A stretch of DNA of 64,000 nt from UBA6183 sp046314755. GTDB taxonomy: Bacteria > Bacteroidota > Bacteroidia > UKL13-3. Under the pieces are notes generated by a model. The model searched no databases. It saw only the letters and a list, made by a program, of their open reading frames with translations, and was not told the origin of the DNA. The stretch is from positions 18,899 to 82,898 of the forward strand of contig JBKDBG010000002.1 of the NCBI GenBank assembly GCA_046314755.1, read 5' to 3'. Both the position numbers and the translations under genes were made by a program. Shown piece by piece: positions 26,047-34,890 of this stretch. The stretch's first letter is position 1. The number at the start of each line of letters is the position of its first letter.

Positions 26047-26553
26047 TTAAGTTGTTTTATGAAGATAATAAAAATTCAACACATCTGTATTCATATTTTC
26101 CAATGCGCTGTATGCTTCATCTTTTAAACGGTTCATTGTTGCAGGTGGTAGGGGGACACCATCAGGATCAACACCAACCAAAGCTATAAACGCTTTGTTT
26201 TTAGCGTGAGCGGCTAATGGATCGTAGTCGTTATCTTTCTTGGAAAAGGCGGTTGGGTTGGGGGTGTTGATATACTTCCAATAAATAAACTCATAATTAT
26301 CATGAATATAACCACTTCCAGTTTCAATTAACTTCACTAAACTTTTTATTCTTTCCTTTACACCTGTTGATTTATCATTGTTATATTCAGAAATATCAAA
26401 TAAAGTGTACGGAGCTCCGTAAGTTCCATTAGGCTCTTTGTATCTGTTTTTAGGCCTTTCTTTTGGCTGTGAAAATGCTGTGGAATAAGTGAGGATTTGG
26501 ATGGCAAAAAATAAAAGAAATCTTTTTATTGAAGTTTGATTTAATAATTTCAT
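26047..26553 (-). CDS. Secreted B-type protein (copy 1), lacking the C-terminal sorting tail
   Basis: 168 residues, family unknown. It aligns with copy 2 (24761-25456) from the signal peptide through RPKNRYKEPNGTYGAPYT, DPLAAHAKNKAFIALVGVD and NRLKDEAYSALENMNTDVLN. It then ends after nine unrelated residues (NFYYLHKTT). The break coincides with sequence resembling the spacer in front of the A genes, which suggests that recombination removed the C-terminal domain. Without the tail the protein would not be a T9SS substrate and would stay in the periplasm (inference). It overlaps nothing and lies 11 bases downstream of A copy 1. Confidence 0.62.
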   Translation of the reverse strand: MKLLNQTSIKRFLLFFAIQILTYSTAFSQPKERPKNRYKEPNGTYGAPYTLFDISEYNNDKSTGVKERIKSLVKLIETGSGYIHDNYEFIYWKYINTPNPTAFSKKDNDYDPLAAHAKNKAFIALVGVDPDGVPLPPATMNRLKDEAYSALENMNTDVLNFYYLHKTT

Positions 26554-26563
26554 AGTTGCAGTA

Positions 26564-27136
26564 TTAATTTTTAATAGTGAGTTGCTTACCAGTGCTATAG
26601 TTAACGCTTTTTAAAATTCCATTTTCCTTGTTAATAACCAATGTATCAAATTGCTGATTGATTAATGTTGAATGATTGTAAAACCACTTATTGTTTATTT
26701 GTATAGAATCATTTTTAGTAGTTCGATCTTTGATAACATATACGTCAAAATAAAAAATGCTTTCATTTCCTATAAAAGTACATGTACCATTTTTACGCTC
26801 TAATTGTAGAAATAATGAATCTGAATTTAACAAGTTGTAATAGATAAATTCTAAAACTTCATAATGTAAAGTTGTATAAACGTTGCAATCTGGATTAGGG
26901 TCTCTTTTTTTAGAAATGCTAAAATATTTCCTAATACCCGAACCAACAAAGTTTAAAGCTTCATTGTTATTGGTATTGTAAGAAAGCTTTTCGTTTCCTA
27001 AATAGGGTATTCGGTTTCTTACTTCTTGTATGTTATATAAATATTCCTTACTGGCATCCGGGCAACTAGGCTCATCACTACAATTTGCGAACAAAAATGG
27101 TATACTAAACAATATTATAATGCGGGTTAATCTCAT
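26564..27136 (-). CDS. A-type lipoprotein, intact copy
   Basis: 190 residues, family unknown. A hydrophobic leader (MRLTRIIILFSIPFLFANC) ends in a lipobox-like Cys, with an atypical Asn before it. The residues right after, SDEP, resemble the acidic lipoprotein-export signal used for surface lipoproteins in this phylum. The mature part has KKRDPNPDCNVYTTLHYEVLEF, a beta-rich middle (LFLQLERKNGTCTFIGNES) and NKWFYNHSTLINQQFDTLVI. It pairs with B copy 1, ten bases downstream. It is homologous to the interrupted copy at 25464-26036 and, more distantly, to the 211-aa protein upstream. Confidence 0.65.
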   Translation of the reverse strand: MRLTRIIILFSIPFLFANCSDEPSCPDASKEYLYNIQEVRNRIPYLGNEKLSYNTNNNEALNFVGSGIRKYFSISKKRDPNPDCNVYTTLHYEVLEFIYYNLLNSDSLFLQLERKNGTCTFIGNESIFYFDVYVIKDRTTKNDSIQINNKWFYNHSTLINQQFDTLVINKENGILKSVNYSTGKQLTIKN

Positions 27137-27213
27137 GGTATAATGATTAATAATGGTTATATGAAGATAGTAAATAAATGCTGTTAATCAAATTTATTTT
27201 TCTAAGGGCATAT

Positions 27214-27849
27214 TTATTCGAAAATTCTTCGCCAAATAACGTTATCATACTTAAATAATAATAAGCCGAATTGTAAGTTATAAAATCCATATTCACTTTC
27301 AGTTTCAGCATCACCATATTGCACTGCATTTATTAAATTATTTCCTAATTGAATAACTGTGTCGGCATCATTTTTTGCAATCACTAAATGTCGACTTCCA
27401 ATTTGTGTTTCATTATTATCGTTTATATAGTACAATCGTAATGCTGTTGAAACTATTTCTGTTTGGGTTAGCCGAAACTTTAATCTAAGTCTTGTATGAT
27501 TATGGTTCATTTTAGTATACACCAACTCAAAATATTCATAATAATCGTAAATCATACCAGGGCAACCCGGGTTGCCATATTTTTTTTTAAATGTTTGGTC
27601 GAAAAAATTATTTACTTTGGTTAATACAAAAATGGCAGTATCAAATGTTTCGCTCACAAACGTTAAAGTATCAAATGGGTGTGCCAACATGCCGTTTTGT
27701 GAAGCTGTACTATCAGGAAAGTAATAATATGTTTTTTGATTAGTTGTATCTAAGCCTTCGCAAGGTTCATCAGGTTTACATGCACTAAAGTAGATACTCC
27801 ATAACGAAACAAAAATTAAAAATAAGTAGCGTTTTAGGTTTGGGTTCAT
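27214..27849 (-). CDS. Distant A-type lipoprotein (211 aa)
   Basis: Signal sequence with lipobox Ser-Ala-Cys at about residue 24 (YFSACKPDEPC), again followed by an acidic PDEP tract. The segment FKKKYGNPGCPGMIYDYYEYFELVYTKMN parallels KKRDPNPDCNVYTTLHYEVLEFIYYN of the other A genes, and the C-terminus keeps a Gly-Phe/hydrophobic strand. I infer a divergent member of the same family that begins the island. No B partner follows it directly. The function is unknown; surface location is inferred from the lipobox and acidic start. Confidence 0.6.
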   Translation of the reverse strand: MNPNLKRYLFLIFVSLWSIYFSACKPDEPCEGLDTTNQKTYYYFPDSTASQNGMLAHPFDTLTFVSETFDTAIFVLTKVNNFFDQTFKKKYGNPGCPGMIYDYYEYFELVYTKMNHNHTRLRLKFRLTQTEIVSTALRLYYINDNNETQIGSRHLVIAKNDADTVIQLGNNLINAVQYGDAETESEYGFYNLQFGLLLFKYDNVIWRRIFE

Positions 27850-27948
27850 GGGTAATTAATTTCATACAATTTATATTTTTTAATCAAATAAATCAGCGCG
27901 ACTAATAGTATACTATAACTAAGCAACCAGGCTGTTGCTAAATGGAAA

Positions 27949-27982
27949 TAAAAAAGGCTTCACCGAATGTGTAGTGAAGCCT
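27949..27982 (-). terminator. Terminator of the LOG-family gene
   Basis: AGGCTTCAC (27955-27963) pairs with GTGAAGCCT (27974-27982). On the minus strand it is followed by a run of six T residues. Confidence 0.75.
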
Positions 27983-28002
27983 AATAGATTAATATAAAGT
28001 TG

Positions 28003-28770
28003 CTAAGCGGATTCCAAAAATTCGCCCAACCATTTTTTGGGTTTCATGCGTTTTGGTTTTTTCAACCCAAACTTATCAATACCATATTTTTTTATGTGTG
28101 CAACGGCTTCATCAACTGAGTCGGTTATTAAAAGGTATTCTTTTATCTCTGCCGCAGAAACAGTTTGGTTGGCAATCATATCTTCGGTTAATTCAATTAA
28201 ATTTTTCCAATATTCTTTGCCAAACAATACCACAGGAAACTCTTGTATTTTTCCGGTTTGTATTAAGGTTAAGGCTTCAAACATTTCATCCATAGTGCCC
28301 CAGCCGCCCGGCATAATTACAAAGGCATAAGAGTATTTTACCAATAAAGTTTTGCGTACAAAAAAGTATTTAAACTCCACCGAAGTTTGTACGTAAGGAT
28401 TTTCTTTTTGTTCATGCGGTAAAATAATATTACACCCCACCGATTTTCCTCCGGCCTCAAACGCTCCACGGTTGGCTGCTTCCATAATTCCTGGTCCGCC
28501 ACCGGTAATAATGGTAAACCCTAATTTGCTTATGGCTGCTCCCATTTCAACCGCCTTTTGGTAGTAAGGATGATCTTCTTTAAAACGTGCACTACCAAAA
28601 ATGGTAACGCAGGGCCCCACAAAATGTAACTTTTGAAAGCCTTTGATAAACTCCCACAACACCTTAATCACAAATTTAAATTCACGGGTACGTGATCGTG
28701 GTCCTTCCAAAAATCGCCTTTCGGAGTGCAATACTTTTTCTCTCAGTTTTTTAATGTTTTTTCCGGTCAT
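28003..28770 (-). CDS. LOG-family (TIGR00730-type) nucleotide-processing hydrolase
   Basis: 255 residues. The Rossmann-like fold has TGGGPGIMEAANRGAFEAGG (about residues 90-109) and the diagnostic PGGWGTMDEMFE (about 155-166). These are the two motifs shared with lysine decarboxylase-like LOG proteins and cytokinin-riboside 5'-monophosphate phosphoribohydrolases, which release a nucleobase from a nucleoside 5'-monophosphate. The role in a bacterium like this is uncertain, probably nucleotide salvage. It is monocistronic, with its own terminators before and after. Confidence 0.85.
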   Translation of the reverse strand: MTGKNIKKLREKVLHSERRFLEGPRSRTREFKFVIKVLWEFIKGFQKLHFVGPCVTIFGSARFKEDHPYYQKAVEMGAAISKLGFTIITGGGPGIMEAANRGAFEAGGKSVGCNIILPHEQKENPYVQTSVEFKYFFVRKTLLVKYSYAFVIMPGGWGTMDEMFEALTLIQTGKIQEFPVVLFGKEYWKNLIELTEDMIANQTVSAAEIKEYLLITDSVDEAVAHIKKYGIDKFGLKKPKRMKPKKWLGEFLESA

Positions 28771-28788
28771 AATTAATCATATAAACGT

Positions 28789-28822
28789 AAAAAAGACGCG
28801 AATGGTGTTCGCGTCTTTTTTG
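28789..28822 (-). terminator. Terminator of hppD
   Basis: AAAAAAGACGCGAA pairs with TTCGCGTCTTTTTT around a short loop, just past the hppD stop codon on the minus strand. It is very similar in sequence to the tig terminator. Confidence 0.8.
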
Positions 28823-28843
28823 GGAGTGTATTGAAAGTTTTAA

Positions 28844-29968
28844 TTATAAGTTTCCTCTGCGGTCTTGCTCACGTTCTAAGGCTTCAAACAAAGCTTTAAA
28901 ATTTCCTTTGCCAAAACTTTTGGCCCCTTTACGTTGAATAATTTCAAAGAACATGGTTGGTCTGTCTTCAACAGGCTTGGTAAACAATTGCAATAAATAA
29001 CCTTCATCATCACGGTCAACCAAAATACCTAATTCTTTTAATGGACCCAAGTCTTCCTCAATTGGTCCAACACGATCCAACAAATCATCATAATAACTTT
29101 TTGGCACTTGTAAAAACTCTACCCCACGAGCTTTTAAAGTTTTAACCGTGGCAACAATATCTTTGGTGGCAATGGCAATATGCTGCACGCCTTCACCTTC
29201 GTAAAAATCTAAATATTCTTCTACTTGCGATTTTTTCTTTCCTTCGGCCGGCTCATTAATCGGGAATTTTACATAACCGTTTCCGTTGCTCATTACCTTA
29301 CTCATTAAGGCTGAATATTCTGTGCTAATGTCATTATCATCAAACGAAAGAATATTTTTAAAGCCCATTACATCCTCATAAAATTTTACCCAAGGATTCA
29401 TTTGATTCCAACCTACATTACCCACGCAATGGTCAACATACAACAAACCGGCAGGCTCCGGATTGTATTCACTTTTCCACGCTACAAAGCCCGGCATAAA
29501 AACACCGTTGTAGTTTTTGCGTTCAATAAACAAGTGTTCTACTTCGCCATACGTTTTAATACCGCTTATTTTTACTTCACCATCTTTATCGGTAAGTGTT
29601 TTGGGTTCAACAGTACCTACACCGCCTCTTGATGTTGTTTTTTCATAAGCATCATACGCATCATCAACCCATAAGGCAAGATATTTCACACCATCACCAT
29701 GCTTACGGTGATGCTCGGCAATTGGGCTATCACTGCGTAAAGGTGAGGTAAGAATTAAGCGCATTTTATTTTGAATGAGCACATACGAAGCCCTGTCTTT
29801 TAATCCGGTTTCAGGTCCGGCATAAGCCAAACTTTGAAAACCAAAAGCAGTTTTATAATAGTGAGCAGCTTGCTTGGCATTACCCACCCAAAGCTCAATA
29901 AAATCGGTTCCGTTTAGTGGAAGAAAATCTTGCATTGTTTCTTTTTTTGTGATATCAAGTGTTTCCAT
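28844..29968 (-). CDS. hppD: 4-Hydroxyphenylpyruvate dioxygenase
   Basis: 374 residues. Converts 4-hydroxyphenylpyruvate to homogentisate with Fe(II) and O2. Two vicinal-oxygen-chelate domains are present. The iron ligands of the C-terminal half are His180 (YVDHCV), His263 (GVQHIAI) and Glu342 (MFFEIIQRKG), in the usual order. It lies 17 bases downstream of the homogentisate dioxygenase gene, which acts next in tyrosine degradation, so the two form a catabolic operon. The length is normal for bacterial HPPD. Confidence 0.95.
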   Translation of the reverse strand: METLDITKKETMQDFLPLNGTDFIELWVGNAKQAAHYYKTAFGFQSLAYAGPETGLKDRASYVLIQNKMRLILTSPLRSDSPIAEHHRKHGDGVKYLALWVDDAYDAYEKTTSRGGVGTVEPKTLTDKDGEVKISGIKTYGEVEHLFIERKNYNGVFMPGFVAWKSEYNPEPAGLLYVDHCVGNVGWNQMNPWVKFYEDVMGFKNILSFDDNDISTEYSALMSKVMSNGNGYVKFPINEPAEGKKKSQVEEYLDFYEGEGVQHIAIATKDIVATVKTLKARGVEFLQVPKSYYDDLLDRVGPIEEDLGPLKELGILVDRDDEGYLLQLFTKPVEDRPTMFFEIIQRKGAKSFGKGNFKALFEALEREQDRRGNL

Positions 29969-29985
29969 TATTGTAGTTTTCTTTG

Positions 29986-31143
29986 TTATTCAACCCACGA
30001 TTTGTAATAGTGCGGGTCTTCCATATTCATTGCTTCTTGTGTAATTTGTAAAGGATAAAACGGATCAATCATTACGGCAAGTTCTTTGGTTTCTTTTTGC
30101 CCTATTGATTTTTCAACTGTACCCGGATGTGGTCCGTGTGGTATGCCTTTCGGGTGCAAACTAATCATGCCACGCTCTACGTGTTTGCGGCTCATAAAAT
30201 CACCATCAACATAATACAATACCTCATCACTATCAACATTGCTGTGGTTGTATGGTGCAGGTATGGATTGCGGATGATAATCATACAAACGCGGCACAAA
30301 TGAACAAATCACAAAATTATGCCCTTCAAAAGTTTGGTGTATGGGAGGCGGCATGTGCACACGGCCGGTTATTGGCTCGTAGTTGTGTATGCTAAATCCA
30401 TATGGGTATTGATATCCATCCCAACCAATAGCATCAAAAGGATGCGTGGCATACACATAAGGATAAATCATATCCTGCTTTTTAATCATTACTTTAAATT
30501 CACCATGCGCATCATGTGTTTCTTTTAGCACCGGCAGTTTAAGGTCACGTTCGCAATAGGGCGAGTGTTCTAAAAATTGACCGTAACTGTTTAAATAACG
30601 TTTAGGCGGACGAATAGGCGAGAAACTTTCCGTGATGAACAAACGGTTATTTTCATCATTAAAATGTATTTGATAAATAATGCCTCTTGGTATCACCAAA
30701 TAATCACCGTATTCAAATTCAATTTCTCCGTATAAGGTTACTAATTTTCCGCTTCCTTCATGAATAAAAATTACTTCATCGGCATCGGCATTTTTAAAAA
30801 AGTAATCGGTGGTGCTTTTTTTAGGAGCAGCGCTTGATATATACACATCGCTATTAAAAAGTGTATACACCCTGCTTTTTAAATAATCATCAACAGGTGT
30901 TGTTTTAAACGTAAGAAAGCTGCGGTTTTGCAGATTTTTTTTAAGTGCGGCTTTTGGCGCAACATCATACGGTTCTCCAATTTCTTTTACTAAAGTTGGT
31001 GGATGACAGTGGTAAACCAAACTGTAAATACTGCTAAAACCTTCGGTGCTAATTAGCTCCTCGGCATAAAGCGAGCCATCGGGTTTTCTAAATTGAGTAT
31101 GACGTTTGGCAGGGATTTTCCCTTGTTTATGATAAAAAGGCAT
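29986..31143 (-). CDS. hmgA: Homogentisate 1,2-dioxygenase
   Basis: 385 residues. Cleaves homogentisate to maleylacetoacetate in tyrosine catabolism. Cupin-type segments are visible: IFIHEGSGKLVTLYGEIEFE with YGDYLVIPRG, then the active-site region RPPKRYLN, PPIHQTFEGHNFVICSFVPR and MISLHPKGIPHGPHPG, all characteristic of the family. This is the shorter bacterial form (about 385 against 440 residues). It is followed by hppD. A TAAATTTG box (31151-31158, minus) sits only seven bases before the ATG, so the mRNA may have almost no leader. Confidence 0.93.
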   Translation of the reverse strand: MPFYHKQGKIPAKRHTQFRKPDGSLYAEELISTEGFSSIYSLVYHCHPPTLVKEIGEPYDVAPKAALKKNLQNRSFLTFKTTPVDDYLKSRVYTLFNSDVYISSAAPKKSTTDYFFKNADADEVIFIHEGSGKLVTLYGEIEFEYGDYLVIPRGIIYQIHFNDENNRLFITESFSPIRPPKRYLNSYGQFLEHSPYCERDLKLPVLKETHDAHGEFKVMIKKQDMIYPYVYATHPFDAIGWDGYQYPYGFSIHNYEPITGRVHMPPPIHQTFEGHNFVICSFVPRLYDYHPQSIPAPYNHSNVDSDEVLYYVDGDFMSRKHVERGMISLHPKGIPHGPHPGTVEKSIGQKETKELAVMIDPFYPLQITQEAMNMEDPHYYKSWVE

Positions 31144-31150
31144 ATGTAGG

Positions 31151-31158
31151 CAAATTTA
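31151..31158 (-). promoter_or_regulatory. Candidate -7 element of the hmgA-hppD operon
   Basis: Minus-strand TAAATTTG is an exact TAnnTTTG match, seven bases from the hmgA ATG. It lacks a perfect -33 element. Confidence 0.4.
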
Positions 31159-31241
31159 TTTTTTAGTCAATGCAATTAATTTTAGTTTTTTTGTGACTAA
31201 TATAATTGAATCGCATCAAACAAAAGTATTTTAAATAATAA

Positions 31242-32246
31242 ATGAAAAAACTGATTTTTATCACGGCAATTGCGCTACAGTTGTGGGGTTGCGGCCAAAA
31301 TAACAATACCGCAAGTAAAGCAGATGAACAAACTGAGGCTGCTCCATCAGCATCGGTGGCTCAAATAAGTGCCGAAATAGAAAAAGCGCCAACCAATGCA
31401 GAGCTTTATTACAAACGTGCCGTTATTTATTTTGATGAATCAAAATTAGATATGGCCTTGGCAGATATTGATCAAGCCATTGGGTTAAGCGCTGAAAATC
31501 CGCTTTATCATTTTTTTAGAGGGAGAATTTTGTATGCCATGAATAAAACCATTGAAGCTTCAAAATCCTATGAAAAAGCCATCACCCTTCGCCCTGATTT
31601 TACCGAGGCTCAATTAAAATTAGCCGAGTTGTATTATTTGGTGAAAGAGCACAAAAAATCGTTTGATGTGTTAAATGCAGTGTTGGCAAATGATAAACAA
31701 AACACTGAAGCCTTGTTTTACCGAGGCATGAATTATAAAGAGGTTGGCGATACCAATGCGGCCATTGCAGCTTTTCAAAAAGCCTATGAATATGATGCAC
31801 AACATTATGAGGCGGTGATGCAATTGGCCAATTTATTCTCGGTGTTGGAAAATAAATCTGCACTTGATTATTACATTGCTGCAGCACGTTTACAACCCAA
31901 AAGTCCTGAGCCTCCATACGGTGCCGGTGTGTTTTTACAAAAGAAAAAACAGTACAAAAAAGCCATTGTAATGTACGAGCAGGCTTTAAAAGCTGATGGT
32001 AAATTTTACCAAGCCTATTACAATGCCGGGTTAATAAACATGGAAATAAACAGGGTAAATGATGCTTTGAGTAATTTTAATACGGTGGTTCGTTTAGCGC
32101 CTGATTTTGCTGATGCATACTACATGCGAGGATTATGTTATGAAGTGTTGAAGAAGAAGGAAGATGCTAAATTGAATTACGAATATGCACTTGAAATTAA
32201 CCCTGAACATCCATTGGCTAAACCGGCTTTGGCAGCCTTAAAATAA
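31242..32246 (+). CDS. Tetratricopeptide-repeat lipoprotein
   Basis: 334 residues. The N-terminal leader (MKKLIFITAIALQLWGC) ends in a good lipobox (LWGC, Cys17), so the protein is a lipoprotein at the inner or outer membrane. The mature part is a chain of TPR motifs spaced about 34 residues apart: AELYYKRAVIYFDESKLDMA, then FFRGRILYAMNKTIEASKSY, LFYRGMNYKEVGDTNAAIAA and AYYNAGLINMEINRVNDALS. Its role is protein interaction; the partner is unknown. It is divergent from hmgA and stands alone before thrS. Confidence 0.8.
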   Translation: MKKLIFITAIALQLWGCGQNNNTASKADEQTEAAPSASVAQISAEIEKAPTNAELYYKRAVIYFDESKLDMALADIDQAIGLSAENPLYHFFRGRILYAMNKTIEASKSYEKAITLRPDFTEAQLKLAELYYLVKEHKKSFDVLNAVLANDKQNTEALFYRGMNYKEVGDTNAAIAAFQKAYEYDAQHYEAVMQLANLFSVLENKSALDYYIAAARLQPKSPEPPYGAGVFLQKKKQYKKAIVMYEQALKADGKFYQAYYNAGLINMEINRVNDALSNFNTVVRLAPDFADAYYMRGLCYEVLKKKEDAKLNYEYALEINPEHPLAKPALAALK

Positions 32247-32313
32247 GCATTTGCCATAATCTGATAATTCTTTTTCTTTTTTTACAATCTGCATTTTACC
32301 TTGCAGCACTTAT

Positions 32314-34245
32314 ATGAGCAATATTAATATTACTTTACCTGACGGCTCGGTTCGTTCGTATGAATCGGGGATTACCGCTTTAGAAATTGCTAAGTCAATT
32401 AGCGAAGGGTTGGCAAGAAATGTACTTGCAGCCAAAGTAAATGGAGAAGTTTGGGATGCAACCCGCCCAATAACCACAGATGTTTCGTTGGTTTTGCTCA
32501 CGTGGAATGATACGGATGGAAAACAAACCATGTGGCATTCTTCAGCTCACTTATTGGCTGAAGCGCTTGAGGCATTGTATCCGGGTGTAAAGTTCGGTAT
32601 TGGCCCCGCCATTGAAAATGGGTTTTATTATGATGTTGATTTTGGCGGCAAAGATTTTTCAATTGATGATTTAAAAAAGGTTGAAGAAAAAATGGTTGAA
32701 TTGGCCAAACAAGGCAATTTATACCAACGCAAAGAAATCAGTAAGCAAGATGCCGTTGACTATTTCACAGAAAAAGGTGATGAATATAAATTGGAATTAA
32801 TTGATGGTTTAGAAGACGGTTCAATAACGTTTTACCAACAAGGTAATTTTACCGATTTATGCCGTGGGCCGCATATCCCGAATACCGGTTTTATCAAAGC
32901 CGTTAAATTACTGAATGTGGCCGGTGCATATTGGAGGGGTGATGAAAAAAATAAAATGCTTACCCGTATTTATGGCATCACTTTCCCTAAAAAATCGGAG
33001 TTAGATGAATATTTGGTGTTGTTGGAAGAAGCAAAAAAACGTGATCACCGCAAAATTGGAAAAGAGTTAGAGTTGTTTACTTTTTCTGAGAAAGTAGGCA
33101 TGGGGCTTCCATTGTGGTTACCAAAAGGGGCCATGTTAAGAGAACGGTTGATTCAATTTTTGCAAAGGGCACAGGTAGATGCAGGGTATATGCCTGTAGT
33201 TACACCGCATATTGGTAACAAAAACTTATACATCACTTCGGGGCATTATGAAAAATACGGTGCCGATTCATTCCAACCGATTTCTACACCAAGAGAAGGG
33301 GAAGAGTTTTTCTTAAAACCAATGAATTGTCCGCACCATTGCGAAATTTATAAAGCGCAGCCTCGCTCTTACAAAGATTTACCGGTGCGTTTTGCAGAGT
33401 TTGGAACGGTTTATCGTTATGAGCAGGCCGGTGAGTTGCATGGCTTAACCAGGGTAAGAGGATTTACGCAAGATGATGCGCATTTATTTTGCAGACCCGA
33501 TCAAGTAAAAGAAGAATTTTGTAAGGTAATTGACCTGGTGCTTTATGTATTTAATGCCCTTGATTTTAAAGATTATACCGCACAAATTTCTTTGCGTGAT
33601 AAAGAAAATAGAGCCAAATACATTGGTTCAGAAGAGAATTGGAATTTAGCAGAACAAGCCATTATTGAATCGGCTGCCGAAAAAGGATTAAAAACCGTGA
33701 TTGAATATGGTGAAGCAGCGTTTTACGGTCCGAAGTTGGATTTTATGGTGAAAGATGCCATTGGCCGTAAATGGCAGTTGGGAACCATTCAAGTTGATTA
33801 CAACTTGCCTGAACGGTTTGAATTGGAATACACCGGAAGCGATAACCAAAAGCATAGGCCTGTAATGATACACCGTGCGCCATTTGGCTCGTTGGAGCGT
33901 TTTGTGGCCGTGTTAATTGAGCATTGTGCCGGTAATTTCCCGCTTTGGTTGCACCCTGAACCTGTAAGTATTTTGCCCGTAAGCGAAAAATATCATGAGT
34001 ATGCGCAAAAAGTTGTGAATGTGCTAAATAAAGCAGATATTCGCGGGCCGCTTGACGACCGTAATGAAAAGGTTGGCAGAAAAATACGTGATGCGGAATT
34101 AAAGAAAATACCTTTTATGCTGGTGGTTGGAGAACAAGAAATGGCAGAAGAAACAGTATCGGTAAGAAAGCACGGTGGCGAAGAATTAGGTAAGATGAAA
34201 CTTGCCGATTTTGTAGCCTACTACAAAGAACAAAGTAAAATTTAA
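32314..34245 (+). CDS. thrS: Threonyl-tRNA synthetase
   Basis: 643 residues. Domains in order: an N-terminal TGS domain (residues 1-60, MSNINITLPDGSVRSYESG); an editing domain with HSSAHLLAEAL, the HxxxH deacylase region, and CRGPHIP; a class II catalytic core with the zinc ligand Cys in MNCPHHCEIY and motif 2 FAEFGTVYRYEQAGELHGLTR; and a C-terminal anticodon-binding domain ending LADFVAYYKEQSKI. The order thrS-infC-rpmI-rplT is the conserved translation cluster. A TACCTTGC promoter-like box (32297-32304) precedes it. Confidence 0.96.
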   Translation: MSNINITLPDGSVRSYESGITALEIAKSISEGLARNVLAAKVNGEVWDATRPITTDVSLVLLTWNDTDGKQTMWHSSAHLLAEALEALYPGVKFGIGPAIENGFYYDVDFGGKDFSIDDLKKVEEKMVELAKQGNLYQRKEISKQDAVDYFTEKGDEYKLELIDGLEDGSITFYQQGNFTDLCRGPHIPNTGFIKAVKLLNVAGAYWRGDEKNKMLTRIYGITFPKKSELDEYLVLLEEAKKRDHRKIGKELELFTFSEKVGMGLPLWLPKGAMLRERLIQFLQRAQVDAGYMPVVTPHIGNKNLYITSGHYEKYGADSFQPISTPREGEEFFLKPMNCPHHCEIYKAQPRSYKDLPVRFAEFGTVYRYEQAGELHGLTRVRGFTQDDAHLFCRPDQVKEEFCKVIDLVLYVFNALDFKDYTAQISLRDKENRAKYIGSEENWNLAEQAIIESAAEKGLKTVIEYGEAAFYGPKLDFMVKDAIGRKWQLGTIQVDYNLPERFELEYTGSDNQKHRPVMIHRAPFGSLERFVAVLIEHCAGNFPLWLHPEPVSILPVSEKYHEYAQKVVNVLNKADIRGPLDDRNEKVGRKIRDAELKKIPFMLVVGEQEMAEETVSVRKHGGEELGKMKLADFVAYYKEQSKI

Positions 34246-34254
34246 TAATAAACA

Positions 34255-34851
34255 TTGGCAACACCAAACAATTCAAGTGGTCCTTACAATGGACCAAGGC
34301 ATGACGGAAACAGATTCAGAGGCCGCAGACAAGTAGAAGCTGAACACAAAATCAACGGTTACATCGTTGCACAGGAAGTTCGTTTAGTAGGTGAAAACAT
34401 TACACCGGGAGTAGTGTCGCTAAAAGAGGCATTACGATTGGCTGAGGAACAAGAGCTAGATTTGGTTGAAATTTCACCAAATTCCGATCCTCCGGTTTGT
34501 CGTATCGTTGATTATAAAAAGTTTCTTTACGAACAAAAAAAGAAGCGTAAAGAAATGAAAGCGAACGCAACCAAACAGGAAGTGAAAGAAATACGTTTCG
34601 GTCCGAATACGGATGAGCATGATTTTGAATTTAAATTAAAACATGCCGAAAAGTTCTTAAACGAAGGAAACAAGGTAAGGGCTTTTGTGTTTTTTAAAGG
34701 TCGTGCCATTGTTTATAAAGAAAGAGGAGAAGTGTTGTTGTTACAATTTGCACAGCGTTTATCAGAAATTGGTAAGGTTGAGCAGTTACCTAAGTTGGAA
34801 GGCAAAAAAATGTTTTTGTTGGTAGCTCCAAAAGGTAAATCAGGAAAATAA
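34255..34851 (+). CDS. infC: Translation initiation factor IF-3, with a TTG start codon
   Basis: 198 residues. Keeps 30S free and checks start-codon fidelity. The N-domain begins at INGYIVAQEVRLVGE (about residue 34), followed by the linker FLYEQKKKRKEMKANATKQ and the C-domain KEIRFGPNTDEHDFEFKL. The frame is closed by TAA at 34249-34251, and the only usable start codon before the conserved region is TTG at 34255. The first in-frame ATG is near residue 101, far too late. A non-ATG start fits the autoregulation known in E. coli, where infC starts with AUU. It lies nine bases after thrS and 39 before rpmI. Confidence 0.92.
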   Translation: MATPNNSSGPYNGPRHDGNRFRGRRQVEAEHKINGYIVAQEVRLVGENITPGVVSLKEALRLAEEQELDLVEISPNSDPPVCRIVDYKKFLYEQKKKRKEMKANATKQEVKEIRFGPNTDEHDFEFKLKHAEKFLNEGNKVRAFVFFKGRAIVYKERGEVLLLQFAQRLSEIGKVEQLPKLEGKKMFLLVAPKGKSGK

Positions 34852-34890
34852 AAAAAAGTAAACCGGAATAAAACAAAGAAGGGACAGATT

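Noticed and set aside
27147..27329. 60-residue frame overlapping the distant A lipoprotein
   Set aside because: It lies mostly inside the coding region of the A gene in another frame and has no motif or signal of its own.
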